From Aquibium microcysteis (GTDB taxonomy: Bacteria; Pseudomonadota; Alphaproteobacteria; Rhizobiales; Rhizobiaceae), in NCBI RefSeq assembly GCF_014495845.1, contig NZ_CP061080.1:2841001-2905000 (forward strand): 64,000 nucleotides of DNA, in the 5' to 3' direction. The translations under genes and the position numbers were made by a program. The notes under the pieces were generated by a model. That model did not search any database, was not told where the DNA came from, and saw only the letters and a program-made list of their open reading frames with translations. Shown here one piece after another: positions 33,465 to 42,758 of the stretch; positions within the stretch are counted from its first letter, which is position 1; every line of letters begins with the position of its first letter.

Positions 33465-35741
33465 TTGGCAAAAACCCACTCACCAACAACGGATCATGTG
33501 CTGGATCGCGGCACTATCTCGTTTACGATCGAAAGCAGAATTCTTCGTGAGCTTGGGGAGCGGCTGGTCAAGCAGCCGGAAGTGGCGATCGTCGAGCTGA
33601 TTAAGAATGCCTACGACGCCGACGCAACGGAATGCTCGGTCGAATATGCCCCCCCGCGATCTATCGTAGTTTCTGATGATGGTGCCGGCATGACGCTGGA
33701 CCGCTTCACCAACGGGTGGATGCGGATCGGCACGAGTGCGAAAGAGGACCTCAGATTCAGCGAAGGTTATCTCCGCCTGATCACCGGCGAGAAAGGCATA
33801 GGGCGCTTTGCCGTCCGGTTCCTCGGGCGAGCGCTAAGTCTCAGTTCTGTAGCCCACGACGACAAGCGTGGTGTTCGCACGCGGCTGACTGCAACTTTCG
33901 ATTGGCCGAAGTTCGATCGACACGAGGACTTGGGCAAAGTCCAGGTACCCTTCGAACTTGTACAGGTGCCTGCCGATACGCCTACAGGGACAACGCTGAC
34001 TATCACACGGTTGCGGGCAGAAGCGAACCGCCTCGATCTCAATATGGTGAGGACCGGGTCGATCGGCATTCTAACGCCACTACGATCGCTGTTCCGGACA
34101 ATGACCGATGGCGACGACGTTGAGACAGGCGATCAGATCGGAATGTCCGCGGATCCTGGCTTCTTGCTGAAGGTCAGGGTTGGTGACGATGACGATGAGG
34201 GAGATGTCGCCGCGGCCATCCTTGATGCGTACGTGCTTCGGGCAAGATTGCGGCTTCAGGGCGACAAGATCGATCTCCGCATCCACCGACGGGGGCAAAG
34301 ATCACCCTATCTTAAGATCATTGATACTTACCCCAACGAGATCGGCAAGCTTTATGCCGACATACGCTTCTTCCCGCGTCGGTCTGGCACATTCACGGAT
34401 ATGCCAGTCGACGGTCGGAGGGCGCAGTCATGGATCGGTGCGAACCACGGCGTAGCGGTGTTCGACCGCAGCTTCCGTGTCCAGCCTTATGGATCTCAAG
34501 CCGACGATTGGCTGCGGCTCCAAGCTGATGCTGCCCGCAATTACCGCGATCCACGCTCGACAATCGCGGCAAAACACTTTGCGATGTCGCCACAGGTCAG
34601 AGCGGACACATCACAGAACTGGATGCTGAGGCTTCCTCAGTCAGCACAGCTTGTCGGATTAGTTCAGGTCGAAGGCAAACGGTCGAACGAGCTTGATCCT
34701 GACAGCGAAGAGGAAGGCCTTATCGCTTCGGCCGACCGCGAGGGTTTCGTCGAGAACCGAGCCTTTGCACAGCTGTCGGATCTCATCCGTGGAGCCGTCG
34801 AGGCCATAGCTTTTGCAGACCGGCGGCTTCAGCTGGAGGAGAAACAGGCTGAGCAGGAGGCGCTTGTCGCTACGATCCGCGACCGAACGCGAACTGCGAT
34901 CACCGAAGTTCAGCAAAATCCCAACATCGCAGCCGCCGATAAGGTCAAGATCGTCGCGGCGATTGCGGAGACGCAGCAATTTGTCGAGCGTCAGGAAGAG
35001 AATGCTAAAGAACGCGAGCAGCAGCTTGAGGTGATGAGCCTCCTTGGTGTGGTCGCCGGGTTCATGACGCACGAATTCGGCGTCGCGCTACAGGAGCTTG
35101 AGCAGACTCACAAGGACCTGGTTGAGCTCGCAAGAACCGCTCCGAGATTTGAACCTCAGGTCCAAGCTTTCGCCGGCCATATTAAACAGCTAAAGGAGTT
35201 CGTTACATACTCTTCCGGCTACATTCAGGGATCGAAGGCGACGCCGGTAAAGCCATACCCGGTCAGGCCGCGCTTGCAACAAGTAAAAAGAGTTTTCGGA
35301 AAATATGCAGAGGAACGCAACATCGAGGTCGAAATTTCCGCGGAGCCCGAATTGACTGCCGCTCCTGTCCCTGTATCGTTATATAATGGGATTGCGCTGA
35401 ACCTCTACACAAACGCGCTGAAAGCTGTGACGGCGAAGGTGGGAAAGCAACGAGGAAAAATTGCCTTTCGTGCCTGGAACGAGGCAAGATGGCATTACCT
35501 TGAGGTCTCCGATACGGGTGTCGGTATCCCAACCGCCCTGCAAGAGCGGGTCTTCGATCCACTGTTCACTACCACGCAATCGAAGAACGATCCGCTCGGA
35601 TCGGGGATGGGCCTCGGCCTCGCTCTAGTACGGCGGGGTGCCGAAGCGTTCGGAGGAAGGGCTGAGCTTGTTGACCCACCGGCTGACTTTTCAACATGCG
35701 TGCGGGTTCGCCTGCCGCTCTCGGCAGGAGGGACCCGATAG
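33465..35741 (+). CDS. Histidine kinase with two GHKL ATPase domains
   Basis: 758 residues; TTG start at 33465 one base after the methyltransferase stop, with TAGGA upstream. Residues 15-130 form a MORC/Hsp90/MutL-like GHKL ATPase: N-box VELIKNAYDAD (43-53), DDGAGM (71-76), GEKGIGRF (108-115). A middle region of unknown fold follows, then a likely coiled coil (about 440-530), a DHp-like helix with MTHEF (His536), and a second, histidine-kinase-type ATPase: NLYTNALKAV near 644, DTGVGIP near 684, GSGMGLGLAL near 712. No membrane segment, so a cytoplasmic sensor. The N-terminal ATPase could sense DNA or a phage product. No match to a named system. Confidence 0.85.
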   Translation: MAKTHSPTTDHVLDRGTISFTIESRILRELGERLVKQPEVAIVELIKNAYDADATECSVEYAPPRSIVVSDDGAGMTLDRFTNGWMRIGTSAKEDLRFSEGYLRLITGEKGIGRFAVRFLGRALSLSSVAHDDKRGVRTRLTATFDWPKFDRHEDLGKVQVPFELVQVPADTPTGTTLTITRLRAEANRLDLNMVRTGSIGILTPLRSLFRTMTDGDDVETGDQIGMSADPGFLLKVRVGDDDDEGDVAAAILDAYVLRARLRLQGDKIDLRIHRRGQRSPYLKIIDTYPNEIGKLYADIRFFPRRSGTFTDMPVDGRRAQSWIGANHGVAVFDRSFRVQPYGSQADDWLRLQADAARNYRDPRSTIAAKHFAMSPQVRADTSQNWMLRLPQSAQLVGLVQVEGKRSNELDPDSEEEGLIASADREGFVENRAFAQLSDLIRGAVEAIAFADRRLQLEEKQAEQEALVATIRDRTRTAITEVQQNPNIAAADKVKIVAAIAETQQFVERQEENAKEREQQLEVMSLLGVVAGFMTHEFGVALQELEQTHKDLVELARTAPRFEPQVQAFAGHIKQLKEFVTYSSGYIQGSKATPVKPYPVRPRLQQVKRVFGKYAEERNIEVEISAEPELTAAPVPVSLYNGIALNLYTNALKAVTAKVGKQRGKIAFRAWNEARWHYLEVSDTGVGIPTALQERVFDPLFTTTQSKNDPLGSGMGLGLALVRRGAEAFGGRAELVDPPADFSTCVRVRLPLSAGGTR

Positions 35742-36838
35742 TGGCCGGCGAGACGCCCAATCTGTTGCTAATCGACGACAACGCCGAAAACCTGGGGTCG
35801 CTTCGTCAGCGATTGGAGGTGATGATGTCAGCGGAAGAAGTCGAGATCAGGACTTGGGTACCAACTGAAGATGACGGCCCTCCGGCCGACGCCTTTGAAT
35901 CGCAAGTCGACAATCAGACTGCGCTTGTAATAACTGATTACGATCTCACGACCAGCGTGAAGGGGCTGTTTGGCCTTAGTATCGTCGGCTGGTGCCAGGC
36001 GAAGTCGATTCCGGTGGGAGATTTTTCACGCGGCAACCTAGCGGCACTCCCAAAGGAACCAAACCTGTTCGAGCTCCGTGTGCCGACAGACGATGAGAAC
36101 GGCGCTGCTTTCGTTGCGACCACGTTTAGAGGTTTCCGGAGCCTTCGTGCAGGTATCGAAGCGATGCCCGCATTGTTGACCGAGCGACGTAGCCTTGCCG
36201 CAGTACTCGCTTCACTGCTGGGCCGTCCGCGTTTGGAAAGTCAATTCGCCGCGTACATGTCACGGCTTGGGGCCGCGAATTCCGCTTTACTCCAGCAGCT
36301 CCGCAACTTTGCGGGCGGAGAACATCCGGATGATCAGGATAAGATAAAGCTACTTACCTATGTTCTCGGACACGTGCTCTGCAATGCGATACTGAAATAC
36401 CCTGGACCGATCCTTTCGCGACATAGTCTTTGTGCGTACATGGCAACGACATTGGGAGAGTTTGAAGCAATCGATCCGCTGTTTAATGATGCTCGTTACT
36501 CAGGTCCCTTCAGCGCAGGGCATAGCTACTTCTGGCGCGGCGACGTGGATCGGGTCCTCGATGGCCTCGGCGGCGATCCCGACGATTCGGATGTAGAGTC
36601 CTTCGCAGATCGCAATCGCCAGCTTGTCGAAGCGGTGCTCGATCGAGCCCTTGCAACGCATGCCTGCGATCGATGTGGAGGAATGAAGGGCGGCTTTTGG
36701 TGCCCCTTTACTGTTCGGCCGGTCTGCGAGCGACCTGATTGCTCTGTACCCTCTAGCAGCTGGATTCCCGCCGGCGCGCAGCTTTGTCGGGTCGAGAGGG
36801 ACTTCTACGACGAATGGGCTCCTTTGCTGGGCTTGTGA
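35741..36838 (+). CDS. Receiver-domain (response-regulator-like) protein with C-terminal Cys cluster
   Basis: 365 residues; the GTG at 35741 shares a base with the kinase stop and has AGGAGGG eight bases upstream. Residues 5-110 look like a CheY-type receiver: NLLLIDDNAENL with Asp12/Asp13 and ALVITDYDL with candidate phospho-acceptor Asp66. The usual Thr/Ser and Lys positions are not recognisable (IPVGDFSRG and NLFELRVP instead), so the fold is degenerate. Residues 130-300 are unknown, helical-looking. Near residues 308-335 there is a Cys-rich segment (CDRCGG, WCPF, VCERPDC) suggestive of a zinc site. No DNA-binding output domain is seen. Likely partner of the kinase just upstream. Confidence 0.75.
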   Translation: MAGETPNLLLIDDNAENLGSLRQRLEVMMSAEEVEIRTWVPTEDDGPPADAFESQVDNQTALVITDYDLTTSVKGLFGLSIVGWCQAKSIPVGDFSRGNLAALPKEPNLFELRVPTDDENGAAFVATTFRGFRSLRAGIEAMPALLTERRSLAAVLASLLGRPRLESQFAAYMSRLGAANSALLQQLRNFAGGEHPDDQDKIKLLTYVLGHVLCNAILKYPGPILSRHSLCAYMATTLGEFEAIDPLFNDARYSGPFSAGHSYFWRGDVDRVLDGLGGDPDDSDVESFADRNRQLVEAVLDRALATHACDRCGGMKGGFWCPFTVRPVCERPDCSVPSSSWIPAGAQLCRVERDFYDEWAPLLGL

Positions 36839-36853
36839 GGGGGGCGGTTAAGC

Positions 36854-37588
36854 GTGAACAAGGATGCACCGCGAGTGCTACAACGCGTTGCCGACGCTTG
36901 GCAGAGCGCCACGTTCGGCTTGACGCAGATGTACCAAGCCAGTCAGATCGCCCCCTCGAACGGCTTTGAGGTGTTCCGAATAGACCCGGCCGCGCCCGAT
37001 GACGTCGTCAAATTGGATTTCGGGCCAATAGTGTTCTACGTGCCAGAACGACCCAATCGAAGAGGTCCCGATCTATTCGTTGTCACTCAAGGATGGCTAA
37101 CGTTTGAAGGTCCGGAATTTAAAGCTTCACCGCTCCGAACTAAGACTTTCGGGACCGAGGTTGCATATTTCCGACAGAAGGCAGGCAACCTCGAACATGT
37201 GTATGGGGCACATTATGACATGGATGAGGAGAAACCTGGTCATCCAGTTTTCCATGTCCAGTTTAGCTCAAAGGAGCAGTTTGGCGCAGCTGTGCTTGAT
37301 CTATTTAAGCGCGATGAGGTCATCGTTAATCGAACTGGCTTGATTCTGGGAACAGTGCGCACCCCGACTGCGCAAATGGATATCTTCTCGGTCCTTGCGC
37401 AGATTTGCGCGGATCATCTAATGGGTCCTTCACCCAGCCCTGAGGTGAAGAAGGCATTCACTGGGCTAAGGTCGAGCTGCGACTTCCTTGTCGGTGCCGC
37501 ACATCGCCTTGCATATCTGAACGGTGACCACGCGGCGGGGTGTTACCGCGCAGGCCACTGGTACGACGCACCTACGGCAAACGCCTGA
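36854..37588 (+). CDS. Unrecognised protein, fourth gene of the methyltransferase-kinase operon
   Basis: 244 residues; GTG start at 36854, 15 bases after the receiver gene, with a G-rich ribosome site. I do not recognise the family. Visible features are the segments LDFGPIVFYVPERP, GPDLFVVTQGWLTFEGPEF and a His/Asp-rich stretch YGAHYDMDEEKPGHPVFHVQF (split here as HYDMDEE and GHPVFHVQ) that could bind metal, followed by a helical C-terminal half (QMDIFSVLAQICADHL). No signal peptide or membrane segment. Being last in the operon with no other effector encoded, it may be the effector or a ligand-handling component; that is only inference. Codon use is AT-richer than in the surrounding chromosome. 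Confidence 0.7.
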   Translation: MNKDAPRVLQRVADAWQSATFGLTQMYQASQIAPSNGFEVFRIDPAAPDDVVKLDFGPIVFYVPERPNRRGPDLFVVTQGWLTFEGPEFKASPLRTKTFGTEVAYFRQKAGNLEHVYGAHYDMDEEKPGHPVFHVQFSSKEQFGAAVLDLFKRDEVIVNRTGLILGTVRTPTAQMDIFSVLAQICADHLMGPSPSPEVKKAFTGLRSSCDFLVGAAHRLAYLNGDHAAGCYRAGHWYDAPTANA

Positions 37589-38007
37589 TGTGTTTATCTA
37601 AGTTGGTTGGGCTTACCATCGGTCAGGACCGCGAATCGGCCGCAGAGCAACCATGCATTCCAGGGTCTGTTCTTGTGCGCTCAATGTACGAGCCGTAACG
37701 GCCGGAATGGTGAAGGGTTTCGGGTGCCTGCAGGCGTACGAAAGCCTCTCATGCAGGAACCCGCTGGCCACCATCGACGGCTATGGGGATTTCGTACTGC
37801 GGCCGATGTCGGCGATGGCGCGACCGGCGCCGGGAAGAGCGATGGTGGATGCGGACAGGCCGCTTCGTTGCGCCTCCGCGCGGTATTGGCGGCCCGGAAC
37901 TGGTCCGGGGAGACCCATGTCGGCGTCAGCGATTGCCGGCGCCGCGCGCGGGTTCGTTGCCGGAGGCGGAGCGTCTGCGGCTGTAGGCCCGATCATGCAA
38001 TGCCGGG
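37589..38007. other. Intergenic region on the right side of the island
   Basis: GC rises again across this stretch. Overlapping short frames on both strands are Arg/Gly/Ala-rich and do not look like proteins. Probably non-coding debris between the island operon and the transposase remnant. Confidence 0.4.
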
Positions 38008-38244
38008 TCATAGTTCGGTCTCCCGGTCCGCCGTCGACGCGTGCGGCGGTCCTGGTGGCTGCCTCCAGCGCTCGAACGTCTCGATGACGATCATGTGTCC
38101 ACCGCAGCAGGGGCATGGCGGGCGGTAGTCGTCCGGTTCGCTTGATGTGCCGTCATCAGGCGGCGCGGTGACATTCGGGAGTTTGCGGGCGAGCGCGAGG
38201 CTAGCCTTGCGGGCGGAGCCGGCTAGCAGTGTAGCGCGACCCAT
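38008..38244 (-). pseudogene. Probable C-terminal remnant of an IS91-type transposase
   Basis: A 78-codon frame whose last third reads CPCCGGHMIVIETFERW, the Cys-pair and hydrophobic ending I associate with Y2 (IS91-type) transposases. Full transposases of that group are several hundred residues, so only the extreme C-terminus remains. It lies between the island operon and the groEL terminator and may be a trace of how the island arrived. Family assignment rests on this short motif only. Confidence 0.45.
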
Positions 38245-38309
38245 CCGGCGAGCAACGCCCAGTGTCGCCGCCGCCGCCCGCAGCGGCAGGCCCCCTCCGC
38301 TACAGCCCC

Positions 38310-38340
38310 AAAAAAGACGCCCTCCCGCGTGGGAAGCCGC
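38310..38340 (-). terminator. Intrinsic terminator of groES-groEL
   Basis: On the minus strand a GC-rich hairpin (stem TCCC / GGGA extended by flanking GC) is followed by CGTC and six T residues (38315-38310). It lies about 70 bases after the groEL stop. A second strong hairpin (CCCGCACTCC / GGAGTGCGGG, 38371-38394) lies between it and the stop codon. Confidence 0.65.
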
Positions 38341-38370
38341 CTCCTATACCCGACGCTGGTCGCCCCTCAG

Positions 38371-38394
38371 CCCGCACTCCACCCGGAGTGCGGG
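38371..38394 (-). other. Stable hairpin after groEL
   Basis: Perfect 10-base arms CCCGCACTCC and GGAGTGCGGG with a 4-base loop, no T-tract. Possible RNA 3'-end stabiliser or part of the termination region. Confidence 0.5.
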
Positions 38395-38407
38395 CCGGCT
38401 TGCGGCG

Positions 38408-40060
<1,653 letters not shown>

Positions 40061-40089
40061 TCATTGACCGGATGAAATCGCCGGGACCG

Positions 40090-40404
40090 TCAGGCGGCCT
40101 TCCGGAGCGCGGCAGTCGGCTCGATCACGCCCATCACGTCGCTTTCCTTCATGATGAGCAGGTCCTCGCCGCCGAGCTTGATCTCGGTGCCCGACCACTT
40201 GCCGAACAGGATGCGGTCGCCGACCTTCACGTCGAGTTCGACGAGCTTTCCGGCTTCGTCGCGGGCGCCGGGTCCGACGGCGATGACCTCGCCCTCGCTT
40301 GGCTTTTCCTTCGCGGTGTCGGGGATGATGATGCCGCCCGCGGTCTTCTCCTCGGCCTCGATGCGCCGCACCAGGATACGGTCGTGCAATGGACGGAACG
40401 TCAT
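40090..40404 (-). CDS. groS: 10 kDa co-chaperonin GroES
   Basis: 104 residues. Starts [35 protein letters not shown] (mobile-loop region near residues 16-33) and contains [34 protein letters not shown]. Caps the GroEL ring during ATP-driven folding. Upstream on the minus strand there is a possible heat-shock (sigma32-type) promoter at 40507-40533. I found no CIRCE element (TTAGCACTC-N9-GAGTGCTAA), so HrcA control is not supported for this copy. Confidence 0.96.
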   Translation of the reverse strand: MTFRPLHDRILVRRIEAEEKTAGGIIIPDTAKEKPSEGEVIAVGPGARDEAGKLVELDVKVGDRILFGKWSGTEIKLGGEDLLIMKESDVMGVIEPTAALRKAA

Positions 40405-40506
40405 ATCGTTCTCCTTCTGGACAAACAGATTGTGAGAGGTTCCACCGCGCCGGCCCGCTGGCCGGGCGGGGTGCGCGACCCGTCGCCGGCGTCGCGCGCA
40501 GGTGAG

Positions 40507-40533
40507 CTAATTTTGCGGTCTCGGCGATTCAAG
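40507..40533 (-). promoter_or_regulatory. Possible sigma32-type promoter of groES-groEL
   Basis: Minus strand CTTGAA, spacing of 17 bases after CTTG, then AATTAG, about 105 bases before the groES start. Only the -35 part is convincing. Confidence 0.35.
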
Positions 40534-40840
40534 AGCAGCGGCGAAAATTTTCCGCGCCCGTCCGCGGGGCGTCATCGCCCCTCGGAAACGGGAGGCGGGC
40601 CGGGGGGCCGGCGGCTCGAATTCGCCGCGCCCCGCACGCAGATCGCACCATCGCCGAACGACCCCGCCGGGGTCCGGCACCACCCGAAGGAGAAGCGTTC
40701 AGCCGACGGCGGCACTTCGATGAAAGCCAGGATCCCGTCCATCATTCCGTCCCTCGCGCCGGAAACGGGCGACCCCGCACTCGACCGGATGCTCCACCCC
40801 GCCTGCTTCTTCGAAGACCCCCGCGGCCTCCCTCGGCGGC

Positions 40841-40972
40841 GTCATTCCGGGGCCGCGCAGCGGAACCCGGAATCCAGAGTGGTGACCGTGGCGGAAATGC
40901 GCGGCGCTCCTGCCCCCGCCCCGGGCGCCGGCGCTCTGGATTCCGGGTTCCGCTGCGCGGCCCCGGAATGAC
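40841..40972. repeat. Element A, copy 1
   Basis: 132 bases beginning GTCATTCCGGGGCCGCGCAG and ending with the reverse complement of that sequence; the centre (GTGACC...GGCGCC) is less symmetric. Confidence 0.85.
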
Positions 40973-41042
40973 GTGCCACGCGGGCTGGCCGCATCGGGAC
41001 GGACGATAAGGAGGAGGGGCTGGGGGCCTGCGCGCCCCCGCC

Positions 41043-41238
41043 TTCGTCATCCCGGAACGACGTCCGAGCGCAGCGAAGGACGACGTATCCGGGATCCATG
41101 CCTCGGCGCAGGTCATCGAGCGGGACGATGGAGAAGGCCCGGTGGGTCGTCCGCACCGTCCAGCCCCCCGATATCGGCCGAGGCATGGATCCCGGGTCTG
41201 CGCCTCCGCTCCGCTCCGGCTTCGCCCGGGATGACGAA
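41043..41238. repeat. Element B, copy 1
   Basis: 196 bases between TTCGTCATCCCGG and its complement CCCGGGATGACGAA, with inner pair GGATCCATGCCTCG / CGAGGCATGGATCC. Confidence 0.85.
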
Positions 41239-41265
41239 GGCGAAAATAGCGCCGCCCCCTCCACC

Positions 41266-41365
41266 TTCGTCATCCCGGAACGACGTCCGAGCGCAGCGAA
41301 GGACGACGTATCCGGGATCCATGCCTCGCCATCCGTCCCCGCGATCCGGTGCACGACGAGGCGTG
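41266..41365. repeat. Half-element of the B/F type
   Basis: Left end identical to element B, then a different centre (CCATCCGTCCCCGCGATCCGG) that recurs at 61.1, 61.3, 63.2 and 63.6 kb. The closing right half is missing. Confidence 0.7.
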
Positions 41366-41444
41366 CCACCGGCGGTCGGCGGCCGCTCCCGCCGCCGTCG
41401 CCGTCGTCACATCGTCCGGCCCCCTTTCGGTCGCCGCCCCCGCC

Positions 41445-41638
41445 TTCGTCATCCCGGAACGGCGTCGAGCGTAGCGAGAGGCCACATTCCGGGATCCATG
41501 CCTCGGCGCAGGTCATCGAGCGGGACGATGGAGAAGGCCCGGTGGGTCGTCTGCACCGTCCAGCCACCCGACACCGCTCGAGGCATGGATCCCGGGTCTG
41601 CGCCTCCGCTCCGCTCCGGCTTCGCCCGGGATGACGAA
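41445..41638. repeat. Element B, copy 2
   Basis: 194 bases, same ends as copy 1; interior differs by a few bases (GGCGTCGAGCGTAGCGAG variant near the left end). Confidence 0.85.
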
Positions 41639-41663
41639 GGTGAAAACACCGCCACCCCCCGCC

Positions 41664-41856
41664 TTCGTCATCCCGGAACGGCGTCGAGCGGAGCGAGAGG
41701 CCGCGTATCCGGGATCCATGCCTCGGCGCAGGTCATCGAGCGGGACGATGGAGAACCCGGTGCGTCGTCTGCACCGTCCAGCCACCCGAAACCGGCCGAG
41801 GCATGGATCCCGGGTCTGCGCCTCCGCTCCGCTCCGGCTTCGCCCGGGATGACGAA
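41664..41856. repeat. Element B, copy 3
   Basis: 193 bases, same ends as copies 1 and 2, directly after copy 2 with a 25-base spacer. Confidence 0.85.
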
Positions 41857-42000
41857 GGTGAAGGAGGGCCGCGGCAAAGGCGGCGCAGGCAGATGCAACG
41901 CCCCTCCAGACGCGCGCCCGCCGCTTCGTCATCAACTCTGCTGCACCTGAGCATCTTCAGGCGGGCATCGAGGACCACCCGCGCTGCCTCCCTCGGCGGC

Positions 42001-42132
42001 GTCATTCCGGGGCCGCGCAGCGGAACCCGGAATCCAGCGTGGTGACCGGGGCGGAAATGCGCGGCGCCCGTGCCCCGGTCCGAGGCGCCGGCGCTCTGGA
42101 TTCCGGGTTCCGCTGCGCGGCCCCGGAATGAC
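42001..42132. repeat. Element A, copy 2
   Basis: 132 bases, nearly identical to copy 1, including the CCTCCCTCGGCGGC sequence just before it. Confidence 0.85.
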
Positions 42133-42202
42133 GTGCCACGCGGGCTGGCCGTATCGGGACGGACGCCGAGGGCGAGGGGCTGAAGGCCTGCGCGCCCCCA
42201 CC

Positions 42203-42398
42203 TTCGTCATCCCGGAACGACGTCCGAGCGCAGCGAAGGACGACGTATCCGGGATCCATGCCTCGGCGCAGGTCATCGAGCGGGACGATGGAGAAGGCCC
42301 GGTGGGTCGTCCGCACCGTCCAGCCCCCCGATATCGGCCGAGGCATGGATCCCGGGTCTGCGCCTCCGCTCCGCTCCGGCTTCGCCCGGGATGACGAC
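42203..42398. repeat. Element B, copy 4
   Basis: 196 bases, nearly identical to copy 1, in the same order relative to element A (A then B) as 40841-41238. Confidence 0.85.
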
Positions 42399-42550
42399 GA
42401 TGAAGGAGGGCCGCGGCAAAGGCGAGGCAGGGGAACGCAACGGCGGCGCAGACAGATGCAACGCCCCTCCAGACGAGCCCCCTCAACTCAGTTGCACAGG
42501 AGCACCTGCAGCCGGCATCGAAACCCACCCCCGCGGCCTCCCTCGGCGGC

Positions 42551-42682
42551 GTCATTCCGGGACCGCGCAGCGGAACCCGGAATCCAGAGTGGTGACCGAG
42601 GCGGAAATGCGCGGCGCCCGTGCCCCCGTCCGGGGCGCCGGCGCTCTGGATTCCGGGTTCCGCTGCGCGGCCCCGGAATGAC
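42551..42682. repeat. Element A, copy 3
   Basis: 132 bases, one variant near the left end (GGGACCGCGC for GGGGCCGCGC). Confidence 0.85.
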
Positions 42683-42758
42683 GCCCGCCGATCGAAACCG
42701 CATTCACCGTTCCGCCCCCGCGGTCCCTCATCGCCGTCATGGACAAGGGCCTCCGGTA

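Larger units (their letters stand above)
40841..42682. repeat. Repeat cluster 1: mosaic of palindromic elements
   Basis: The 2.35 kb between groES and the SDR gene holds no gene I can support. It contains three 132-base copies of element A (40841-40972, 42001-42132, 42551-42682), four copies of element B (41043-41238, 41445-41638, 41664-41856, 42203-42398) and one half-element (41266-41365). Both elements are long imperfect inverted repeats whose ends are complementary. Bases 40435-40840 and the last 76 bases are non-repetitive and show nothing else. Short open frames here are translations of the repeats. Confidence 0.9.

Noticed and set aside
33465..36838. Assignment of the kinase-receiver pair to Detocs
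   Set aside because: Detocs ends in a receiver protein fused to a PNP-type effector; no such domain is visible here, and a methyltransferase is present instead.
37607..38128. 173-codon plus-strand frame after the island operon
   Set aside because: Low-complexity Arg/Gly-rich translation overlapping other frames, no ribosome site, no domain.
40405..40560. CIRCE element before groES
   Set aside because: No TTAGCACTC-N9-GAGTGCTAA or close variant on either strand.
41098..42394. Several 60-300 codon frames in repeat cluster 1
   Set aside because: They are translations of palindromic repeats; the same peptides recur in every copy and on both strands.
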